A DNA stretch of 51,247 nucleotides from Planktotalea sp. (GTDB lineage: Bacteria > Pseudomonadota > Alphaproteobacteria > Rhodobacterales > Rhodobacteraceae), in NCBI RefSeq assembly GCF_018607965.1, contig NZ_JABBAM010000040.1:3534-54780 (forward strand), given 5' to 3'. A model generated the notes under the pieces. It was not told where the DNA came from. It saw only the letters and a list, made by a program, of their open reading frames with translations, and made no database searches. Position 1 is the stretch's first letter; every line of letters begins with the position of its first letter. The translations under genes were made by a program, and so were the position numbers. Positions 16,468 to 23,103 of the stretch are shown piece after piece.

Positions 16468-17835
16468 TTACCTGCGCAAACCGCCAATTTTATCGTTGGC
16501 GATGCGGATTGTCAGGATCAATGCGATCACCCATCCAGAACTGACGGCGGCGGCAATCGCGAGCCAAACGCCCCAAACGTCCAATCCCATCACGCCGATC
16601 AACAGCCAGATGAAAAAGGCAACACCAAATCCTTGGCGATAAAGGCTGATCCACAATGTATAGACGGGTTTTTTCAGCGCTTGCAGTAGCGAGTTGATGG
16701 CGAACAGCATCATGTAGAGCGGGAACAGAAAGCCGTCGACGCGCAGATAGCTTTGGCCAATTGGGATAACGCGAGCGTCGTCTGTAAAAAAGCTCATCGC
16801 GAGACCGCCACCGAACCAGAGGATCGGGGCCGCAATTGCGGTCATTGCAAAGCCGAGTTTCCAGCAGAACCACGTCGCTTCACGCACGCGTTCGTGGTTG
16901 CCCGCACCGTAGTTTTGCGCCGCGATTGGAAGCAGCGCACCTGTCATGCCAAGAACGGGCAGGAGCAAGATTTGTTCGATCCGCAGCGCTATGCCGTAGG
17001 CGGCAATGGCCTCTTCACCAAATCCCTTTAACGCGTATTGCACGACGAATCCTGATATAAACATGACCATCATTGCGGTCGTGACAGGCAACATTTGGGC
17101 AAGGATTTCTTTGACGGTTGCCGCTTCGATCCGCACATGGCGTGGTTCAACACCTTTCATGATCTCAAGGCGGCTGACGGTCCAAAGGATCCAGATCATA
17201 ACACCTGTTTGGCAAAGGATGGTAGAGAACGCGATGCCGTTGAAGCCCATACCGTCGATTACGCCGGGGATGCCGTAAATGAACAGAGGGTTTAGTGCGA
17301 TATTGGCAAGAAACGCGATCACTTGGCTGCGTTGTAGCGTGACGCTATCGCCATGGGCTTGCAGAATGCCGTTTGCTGAGAACGTCAAGATAAAGCCGGG
17401 CAGGGCAGCGATCAGCCAGTAGAAATAGCCAGTTGCCGCATCGCGATACTCGCCTGGTTCAGAAATCAGCGCGATCGCGCGTGGGCCGAACCAAATTGCA
17501 AAGACCATTAGAATGGCTGTTGCGATGAACGCGAACGCAAGACCCTGAACTGCCAATCTGTGAGCCGTGCGATTGTCTTTGGCACCGCGTGCATTGCCCA
17601 CAAGCGCCGACATTGCTGCCGACAGGCCGAATGCGAAGGACAACAATACGAAAAACGCTTGGAAACCAATCGCCAAACCCGCTTGCGCGTCCGTTCCAAG
17701 TTGCCCAGCGTAGAACACATCCACCACGTTGTAGAGCGTGGTGAACAACATCCCGAAGGCGGCTGGAATGGCTATTGTTTTGAAGTGGCTGGCGATGGAA
17801 CCAGTCGTCAGATCGTAGTCGCGTGGCGCTGCCAT
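16468..17835 (-). CDS. MATE-family efflux transporter
   Basis: 455 residues with about twelve membrane helices in two bundles, normal MATE size. Hallmarks are the PAAFGMLFTTLYNVVDVFYAGQLG start of bundle one with its conserved Asn/Asp, the loop GNARGAKD, and the second-bundle LPIAAQNYGAG. MATE proteins expel cationic drugs or metabolites in exchange for Na+ or H+. The gene lies 3 nt upstream of nothing on its strand except the divergently spaced ABC operon: its start is only 3 nt before the stop of the ABC permease gene (17839), so it could be the third gene of that operon. Substrate unknown. Confidence 0.9.
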   Translation of the reverse strand: MAAPRDYDLTTGSIASHFKTIAIPAAFGMLFTTLYNVVDVFYAGQLGTDAQAGLAIGFQAFFVLLSFAFGLSAAMSALVGNARGAKDNRTAHRLAVQGLAFAFIATAILMVFAIWFGPRAIALISEPGEYRDAATGYFYWLIAALPGFILTFSANGILQAHGDSVTLQRSQVIAFLANIALNPLFIYGIPGVIDGMGFNGIAFSTILCQTGVMIWILWTVSRLEIMKGVEPRHVRIEAATVKEILAQMLPVTTAMMVMFISGFVVQYALKGFGEEAIAAYGIALRIEQILLLPVLGMTGALLPIAAQNYGAGNHERVREATWFCWKLGFAMTAIAAPILWFGGGLAMSFFTDDARVIPIGQSYLRVDGFLFPLYMMLFAINSLLQALKKPVYTLWISLYRQGFGVAFFIWLLIGVMGLDVWGVWLAIAAAVSSGWVIALILTIRIANDKIGGLRR

Positions 17836-17838
17836 TGG

Positions 17839-18579
17839 TTATCCTTCGGAGACGTTCATGCGACGCTCTAGCCAGCGCACACCTTGGGACACGATCAAAA
17901 TCAGCACCAAATATTCGAGAACTAGAATGGTGTAAATTTCGAGAGGTCTGTATTCTGTTACGACCAATTCATTGGCCTTGCGGGTCAATTCTTGCATGCC
18001 GATTACCGACACAAGAGACGACATTTTCATCATATAAACCAATTGATTGCCAAGCGCTGGTAAGATGCGGCGGATCGCTTGGGGCAAAATGATGTAGCGC
18101 ATTGTGTCGCGGTAGTTCAGGGACACGGATTGTGCGGCCTCATATTGGCCACGTCCGATGCTTTGAATGCCCGCGCGAAAAATCTCGGCTTGGAATGCGC
18201 TATCAGAGAGCGCGAGCGCGAGCACCCCCGCCCAGAAAACGTTCAACGTGATGCCTGAGAGTGCAGGTAGGCCGTAATAAACCCAAAGGATCAGAACAAG
18301 GATCGGCACAGAGCGCACGCATTCCACGTAGATACGGTTGAACCAACGCAGCCCGCGTTTTTCCGAAAGGCCAGGCAGGGCAACCAAAAGGCCGACCACA
18401 ACAGATATCGCAATCGCTGTCAGGGACAGTACGATCGTGTTCCAAGCCCCCGAAATGAGGAATGTTAGGTTACTCTTGCCGTTCGGGGTGCCTGGATCGA
18501 CCACGTACCAACCCCAGTTGTCGCCCGTGCAACCCGACAATCCAACTGCAATCAGAGCGAAAAGAAAGAAACGTTTCAT
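17839..18579 (-). CDS. Polar amino acid ABC transporter permease with lipobox-like N-terminus
   Basis: 246 residues from ATG 18579; longer frames upstream run back into the ATPase gene and are not plausible. It is a HisM/GlnP-type permease: five membrane helices and the EAA loop (EAAQSVSLNYRDTMRYIILP) that docks on the ATPase. Unusually, the first 16 residues look like a lipoprotein signal with the lipobox L-S-G-C (Cys16), followed by a short Gly/Trp/Asp/Pro linker before the usual first helix. The protein is about 25 residues longer than typical GlnP. It is 10 bp downstream of the ATPase gene. The partner binding protein is encoded divergently at 19468. Amino acid or related amine uptake is likely. 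Confidence 0.9.
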   Translation of the reverse strand: MKRFFLFALIAVGLSGCTGDNWGWYVVDPGTPNGKSNLTFLISGAWNTIVLSLTAIAISVVVGLLVALPGLSEKRGLRWFNRIYVECVRSVPILVLILWVYYGLPALSGITLNVFWAGVLALALSDSAFQAEIFRAGIQSIGRGQYEAAQSVSLNYRDTMRYIILPQAIRRILPALGNQLVYMMKMSSLVSVIGMQELTRKANELVVTEYRPLEIYTILVLEYLVLILIVSQGVRWLERRMNVSEG

Positions 18580-18589
18580 ATCGAACCCC

Positions 18590-19342
18590 TTAATGATTGA
18601 TGATTTTTTGAAGGAAATCACGGCAGCGATCTGACTTGGGCGCTGTAAAGAATTGCTCTGGCTCTGCGACCTCGACAATCTCGCCTTCGTCCATAAACAC
18701 CATGCGATCCGCGACTTTGCGCGCAAACCCCATCTCGTGGGTCACAACGATCATCGTCATGCCAGTCTCTGCTAGTTCTACCATCACCTCTAGCACTTCA
18801 TTGATCATCTCTGGATCAAGGGCCGACGTTGGTTCGTCAAACAGTAAAATCTTGGGCTCCATACAGAGCGAACGCGCTATCGCGACACGCTGTTGTTGAC
18901 CACCCGATAGCTGGCGCGGAAGCTTTTCAGCCTGATCTGGAATGCGGACACGTTCAAGATATTTCATGGCGCGGGCCTGCGCGACGGCTTTGGTTAGCCC
19001 ATATGCGCGCATCGGACCTAACGTCAGGTTGTCCATCACGGATAAGTGAGGAAACAGATTGAACTGCTGAAACACCATGCCAACATTCTGGCGTATTGCA
19101 TCCAGAGCAGCGGGGCTGTCGTTCAGTCGAATGCCCTCGACATCAATCTCGCCCTTTTCGTGCTTTTCCAAACGGTTGATACAGCGAATAAGAGTTGATT
19201 TACCTGACCCTGAAGGCCCACAGACCACCAAACGCTCGCCCTCGGCCACATCCAACGACACGTTTTTGAGCGCTTGGAAATCCCCGAAAAATTTAGACAC
19301 CCCGTTCATCTTGATTACTGGGGCTTGAGAACCACTTTGCAT
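18590..19342 (-). CDS. Polar amino acid ABC transporter ATPase (GlnQ/HisP-like)
   Basis: 250 residues from ATG 19342. That start has GGAG six bases upstream; ATGs at 19345 and 19354 are alternatives, the last lying within an inverted repeat. Walker A is [10 protein letters not shown]-loop [10 protein letters not shown], signature LSGGQQQR, Walker [14 protein letters not shown], and the switch histidine is in [10 protein letters not shown]-like sequence. This is the GlnQ/HisP type with no extra C-terminal domain. It leads the ATPase-permease pair and is divergent from the binding-protein gene. Confidence 0.93.
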   Translation of the reverse strand: MQSGSQAPVIKMNGVSKFFGDFQALKNVSLDVAEGERLVVCGPSGSGKSTLIRCINRLEKHEKGEIDVEGIRLNDSPAALDAIRQNVGMVFQQFNLFPHLSVMDNLTLGPMRAYGLTKAVAQARAMKYLERVRIPDQAEKLPRQLSGGQQQRVAIARSLCMEPKILLFDEPTSALDPEMINEVLEVMVELAETGMTMIVVTHEMGFARKVADRMVFMDEGEIVEVAEPEQFFTAPKSDRCRDFLQKIINH

Positions 19343-19351
19343 CATACACTC

Positions 19352-19380
19352 CATCCTGAATTCCTAGGCATTTCAGGATG
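19352..19380. promoter_or_regulatory. Inverted repeat CATCCTGAA-N11-TTCAGGATG
   Basis: Perfect 9-bp arms separated by 11 bp, in the divergent control region between the ATPase and binding-protein genes. It overlaps the alternative ATG at 19354. It is a good candidate for the operator of a dimeric regulator, or a leader hairpin for the ATPase transcript. Confidence 0.45.
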
Positions 19381-19406
19381 CGAGAGCCATGACAAGCACT
19401 ATCGCC

Positions 19407-19435
19407 TTGCACATCTGCACATGAACGTGTGTTTT
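19407..19435 (+). promoter_or_regulatory. Possible promoter of the binding-protein gene
   Basis: TTGCAC (19407-19412) and TGTTTT (19430-19435) are 17 bp apart, a housekeeping-like layout about 33 bp before the ATG at 19468. The match is partial. Confidence 0.3.
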
Positions 19436-19467
19436 AGTGCGCAACCAAAATGAACCGAGGACGAACA

Positions 19468-20247
19468 ATGAAGTTTTTTAAGATCGCCGCAACTGCCGCC
19501 ATGTTGGCCGGCTCTACAATGGCTGCAAACGCCCAGTCCGTACTTAGCGAAATCCTATCTTCTGGCGTGTTGAAAGTTGGCACAACAGGCGATTGGGATC
19601 CAATGTCCGTTCGTGACCCGGCCACGAATTCCTACAAAGGCTACGACATCGACGTGATGACAGAGCTTGCAAGCGATCTGGGCGTTGAGCTTGAGTTCGT
19701 TGCAACAGACTGGAAGACGCTCGTCAGCGGCGTGACATCTGGCCAGTACCACATCACTGGATCCGCGTCGGTTTCCCCAGCGCGTGCAAAAGCGGCGGGT
19801 TACTCAGATAGCTATTTCGCGTTGTTCACTGTGCCTTTGACACAGAAAAAGAACGCGGATCGTTTCAAGGATTGGGATGATCTCAACAAAGCTGACGTCA
19901 AAGTCGCAGCTACACTTGGTACAACACAAGAACAGCAGGTTAAGCGCTTCTTCCCAGATGCAGAGCATCGCATCGTTGAAGCACCTGCACGTGATTTCCA
20001 AGAAGTTCTGTCAGGGCGTGCGGATGCAAACATCACATCCAACGTGGAAGCCAACAAGTTGATCGCGAAATACGACCAACTGATGATTGTCCCAGTATCT
20101 GAAGTACGTGCACCAACACCAATCGCGATGTTGTTGCCACAAGCAGATCAAGTCTGGATCAACTATGTGAACACTTGGATCGCGTTGAAGTCCGAACGTG
20201 GCTTCTTTGACGAGCTTGCAGACAAATGGGCACTTTCAGTCGACTAA
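19468..20247 (+). CDS. Polar amino acid ABC transporter substrate-binding protein
   Basis: 259 residues from ATG 19468, preceded by GAGGACG; the first 24 residues are a Sec signal peptide ending ANA. It is a family-3 (SBP_bac_3) periplasmic binding protein: GVLKVGTTGDWDPMS opens the mature fold, then YKGYDIDVMTELA, GQYHITGSASVSPAR and ANITSNVEANKL. Low similarity to cyclohexadienyl dehydratase PheC is visible, as in many family-3 proteins, but the neighbouring divergent ATPase and permease argue for transport. The gene ends at a strong terminator (20271-20293). Ligand unknown. Confidence 0.9.
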   Translation: MKFFKIAATAAMLAGSTMAANAQSVLSEILSSGVLKVGTTGDWDPMSVRDPATNSYKGYDIDVMTELASDLGVELEFVATDWKTLVSGVTSGQYHITGSASVSPARAKAAGYSDSYFALFTVPLTQKKNADRFKDWDDLNKADVKVAATLGTTQEQQVKRFFPDAEHRIVEAPARDFQEVLSGRADANITSNVEANKLIAKYDQLMIVPVSEVRAPTPIAMLLPQADQVWINYVNTWIALKSERGFFDELADKWALSVD

Positions 20248-20270
20248 AGACTGCGTATAGTATCGCTTCA

Positions 20271-20293
20271 AAGGGGGCTCTAGCCCCCTTTTT
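20271..20293 (+). terminator. Rho-independent terminator
   Basis: Perfect stem AAGGGGGCT / AGCCCCCTT followed by further T residues to 20293. It lies 23 nt after the binding-protein stop and 28 nt before the GST start. Confidence 0.9.
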
Positions 20294-20321
20294 CGTGTGA
20301 ATTTTACGGTAAGGGGCAAGT

Positions 20322-20957
20322 ATGCTGACGATCTATAACATCCCGATTTCGATCTACACGGCTAAATTGCGTGTTGTTTTGCGCCATAAGGGGCTTGCTT
20401 GGGAAGAATTAGCGCCCCCTGGTGGATACCGTTCTGATGCGTATCGCAAGATTGTGCCGTCGGGAAATATTCCGACCATGATAGATGGCGATGTGATGCT
20501 GTCTGACAGCGAAGCGATTGCTGAATACCTTGAGGAAAAGCATCCAGAATCCGCGATGATGCCCGTCGGCTTGGTGCCACGTGCCAAAGCACGCGAGCGT
20601 GGGCGCTTTCATGATACGCGGCTAGAGCCAGCCTTGCGGGTTATGTTCCCATTGCTGAAAACCCGTGATCAAGGCGCGCTATCCGTGGCGTTTTCAGAAG
20701 TGAATCGTCATTTTGAAGCGCTCGAAATGCTGCTCACGACCGATGGCCTTCCGACGCGCGACCTGCTTTTGTGTGATGCAGGTTTTGCAGCGACGCTTGA
20801 ATGGTTTGCAATCTTAGAGCGCGCTTTGGGGTTCGAACTGACATGGCCAAGCAGCGTCGTGGCCTATCGAAAGCGACTTAGCAGTTATCCCGCGGTCGCA
20901 AGTGAGATAGAGCATTATCGCCCTGCCATTCGTGCTTATCTTAACTCAGAAGGCTAA
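20322..20957 (+). CDS. Glutathione S-transferase family protein
   Basis: 211 residues, normal GST length. The N-terminal thioredoxin-like domain has SGNIPTM with the cis-proline and SDSEAIAEYLEEKHP with the glutathione gamma-glutamyl site. An all-helical C-terminal domain follows. A serine (I-S-I-Y near residue 10) rather than cysteine lies at the expected catalytic position. It begins right after a terminator and ends in a 4-nt CTAA overlap with the convergent enamidase gene. It borders the heteroaromatic island and could take part in it, for example in isomerisation or detoxification, but nothing in the sequence proves this. Confidence 0.88.
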   Translation: MLTIYNIPISIYTAKLRVVLRHKGLAWEELAPPGGYRSDAYRKIVPSGNIPTMIDGDVMLSDSEAIAEYLEEKHPESAMMPVGLVPRAKARERGRFHDTRLEPALRVMFPLLKTRDQGALSVAFSEVNRHFEALEMLLTTDGLPTRDLLLCDAGFAATLEWFAILERALGFELTWPSSVVAYRKRLSSYPAVASEIEHYRPAIRAYLNSEG

Positions 20958-22129
20958 GCGACGACGCGGGGAAGGCGATTTGCAGGTGGTGTGTTTCGGC
21001 TGCGTTCGGAACACACGACACCATCAATTACTGTCATGCCAACACCCGGTAGATTGCCCAACTGGACGCTTTCCAGAATGTTCTTGCCGGGTGCATGCTG
21101 GGCCTGATCCATCAGCACAAAGTCTGCGCACATACCGATTTCGATCAGCCCCGTATTCAATTTACGTTGACGCGATGTGTTGCCGTTGCCAAAGCAAAAC
21201 GCGATTTCGGCGGGAACATTACCAAAGGCAGACAGCATCGCGATCATGCGCAAGATGCCGAGCGGCTGCACACCTGATCCAGCTGGGCCGTCGGTGCCAA
21301 GGATCACTTGATCCAGTTTTCCAAGCTCGCGCGCAGTGTTTACCGTCAATACCGCCGCGCGTTCGTTGCCGTTATGAACGATCTCGAATGCTGCTTTGCA
21401 ACTTTCGCACAGACAAATGATCTGATCATCGGGCAGCGCCGAATGGCCGCCATTGATGTGACCAATCACATCTGTTCCCGTTTCCATCACCATATCCGCG
21501 TCGATCAAACCTGATCCAGGGATGGATGGGCCACCTGTATGGATCGTGCTTTGAATGCCATACTTACGCGCCCAACCGACCATCTGCTGCGCGGTCTTGC
21601 CGTCTTTTACGGTGCCAAGGCCAACTTCGCCCAGTAACGTCACGCCTGCATCTGCGAGGTCTTTGAAATCTTCTTCGACCATGCCGTGTTCAATGACAGG
21701 CGCACCCGCGTGAACTTTCATGCCGGAGGGGCGGAAATTTTCGTACCAGCGTTGCGCCGCAATCGCCATCGCCTTAAGGCCGACAACATCTTTGGGGCGT
21801 CCGGGCATATGTACTTCACCCGCTGAAATCAGCGTGGTCACGCCGCCGTGTAATGTGCTGTCGATCCAATGCAATTGCTGCTGACGCGGGGTGTAGTCGC
21901 CAATAACCGGGTGGATATGGCTGTCGATAAGACCGGGGGCCAGCGTGACGCCATTTGCATCGATGACTGAATCCGCACCCTCCAAATCCATGTCTTTTTC
22001 GCGCCCCCACTGCACGATCTTGCCGTCTAATGCGATAATGCAATCAGCCTCATAAATAGGTGCTTCCATTTTGCCCGAAAGCATCAGGCCGATATTGTGA
22101 ATGACGAGCTTGCGTGGGGTTTCAGACAT
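20954..22129 (-). CDS. ena: Enamidase-like amidohydrolase (nicotinate-route ring opening)
   Basis: 391 residues from ATG 22129. Amidohydrolase-superfamily enzyme closely resembling enamidase of Eubacterium barkeri (about 385 residues), which hydrolyses 1,4,5,6-tetrahydro-6-oxonicotinate to 2-formylglutarate and ammonia. All metal ligands are present: H71-x-H73 in DSHIHP, E168 in GEVGLGT, H197 in IHTGGPSIPGS, H224 in GHINGG and D280 in LGTDGPAG. Family-specific strings HGGVTTLISAG, PGRPKD and SRNTPPANR are shared with enamidase. It is divergent from the Mo hydroxylase/reductase operon, with a 143-bp shared control region. Together with the reductase homologue this identifies a reductive pyridine-ring pathway. 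The precise substrate remains inferred. Confidence 0.87.
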   Translation of the reverse strand: MSETPRKLVIHNIGLMLSGKMEAPIYEADCIIALDGKIVQWGREKDMDLEGADSVIDANGVTLAPGLIDSHIHPVIGDYTPRQQQLHWIDSTLHGGVTTLISAGEVHMPGRPKDVVGLKAMAIAAQRWYENFRPSGMKVHAGAPVIEHGMVEEDFKDLADAGVTLLGEVGLGTVKDGKTAQQMVGWARKYGIQSTIHTGGPSIPGSGLIDADMVMETGTDVIGHINGGHSALPDDQIICLCESCKAAFEIVHNGNERAAVLTVNTARELGKLDQVILGTDGPAGSGVQPLGILRMIAMLSAFGNVPAEIAFCFGNGNTSRQRKLNTGLIEIGMCADFVLMDQAQHAPGKNILESVQLGNLPGVGMTVIDGVVCSERSRNTPPANRLPRVVA

Positions 22130-22200
22130 TTTGGTTCCTCCCGAATTCGTTTGAACGCTAACAGAAGTTCGATGTCGATCAAGAGGGGGCATGAAAGGAT

Positions 22201-22256
22201 TTGACAGAATCCTCACTTCGATATTCTATTCGTATACAAACAAATATTTTGTGTAC
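22201..22256 (+). promoter_or_regulatory. Divergent control region: promoter plus operator-like palindrome
   Basis: A perfect -35 box TTGACA lies at 22201-22206, with TATTCT at 22222-22227 (15-bp spacer) as the best -10. Immediately downstream, at 22232-22256, is the imperfect palindrome GTATACAAA-N7-TTTGTGTAC (8 of 9 matched positions). It would cover the transcription start, the expected place for a repressor. GTATAC-centred dyads are common GntR/MarR-type targets; the local MarR protein is a candidate. Confidence 0.55.
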
Positions 22257-22272
22257 TTCACGAGGTGCTGTC

Positions 22273-23103
22273 TTGGACTACTTCACGCCAACACGTTTGC
22301 AAGACGCGCTAACCGCATTGGGATCTGGGGCGCCAAGCATCATTGCAGGTGGTACTGATTGGTATCCTGTGCAGGGAGAAAAATCTATTCGCTGTGACAT
22401 GCTCGATATAACGCGGATTGAAGGATTGCGTTGCATTTCCCGTGACGCGCAGGGATTGCGTATTGGGGCGGCAAGCACATGGACGGATATTATTAAGGCG
22501 GACCTTCCACCCGCGTTCAAAGGGCTGAAAACGGCCGCGCGCGAAGTGGGTTCTGTTCAAATCCAGAATGCTGGCACGATTGCGGGTAACCTGTGCAACG
22601 CATCCCCCGCTGCAGACGGTGTGCCGCCTTTGCTGACGCTGAATGCGCAGGTGGAGTTGGAGTCTTCGAATGGCATACGCGTTTTGCCTTTGTCGGATTT
22701 CATCACGGGTGTTCGCCAAATCGCGCGTAAAGCGGATGAATTGGTGACGGCGATTCTTATTCCTGACCTCTCTGAAACGCGCAGAAGTTCGTTTGTTAAG
22801 TTGGGTGCGCGCAAGTACTTGGTGATCTCGATCGCAATGGTTGCAGTGACATGCGAGGTAACGGATGGCGTGTTGAGCGACGTGCACATTGCTGTTGGAT
22901 CCTGTTCGCCAGTTGCTCAAAGATTGACTGGACTGGAAGCTGCATTAGAGGGGCTTCGCGTTAGCGACGTTGAGACGGTTATCGCCAAGGCGGACCTGTC
23001 GCGCCTTAGCCCAATCGACGATGTGCGCGGTTCAGGTGAGTATCGCTTCGATGTTGTCGCTTCGCTGATCAAGCGTGTATTAGAGGAGGCAGCCCATGAA
23101 TAA
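22273..23103 (+). CDS. Molybdenum hydroxylase FAD-binding subunit (CoxM/XdhB type)
   Basis: 276 residues from TTG 22273. That start has GAGGTG five to ten bases upstream and gives the family N-terminus DYFTPTRLQDAL; the open frame upstream to 22201 overlaps the promoter and has no family similarity. This subunit carries electrons from the Fe-S clusters of the partner to FAD. The FAD diphosphate-binding strings are IIAGGTDW and the pair NAGTIAGNLCNASPAADGVP. The C-terminal CO_deh_flav domain follows. It overlaps the next gene by 8 nt (23096-23103), so expression is coupled. A separate FAD subunit beside a fused Fe-S/Mo subunit is the arrangement seen here. Confidence 0.92.
   Translation: MDYFTPTRLQDALTALGSGAPSIIAGGTDWYPVQGEKSIRCDMLDITRIEGLRCISRDAQGLRIGAASTWTDIIKADLPPAFKGLKTAAREVGSVQIQNAGTIAGNLCNASPAADGVPPLLTLNAQVELESSNGIRVLPLSDFITGVRQIARKADELVTAILIPDLSETRRSSFVKLGARKYLVISIAMVAVTCEVTDGVLSDVHIAVGSCSPVAQRLTGLEAALEGLRVSDVETVIAKADLSRLSPIDDVRGSGEYRFDVVASLIKRVLEEAAHE

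Noticed and set aside
19468-20247. Cyclohexadienyl dehydratase PheC
   Set aside because: Similarity is that shared by family-3 binding proteins; a divergent ATPase and permease complete a transporter.
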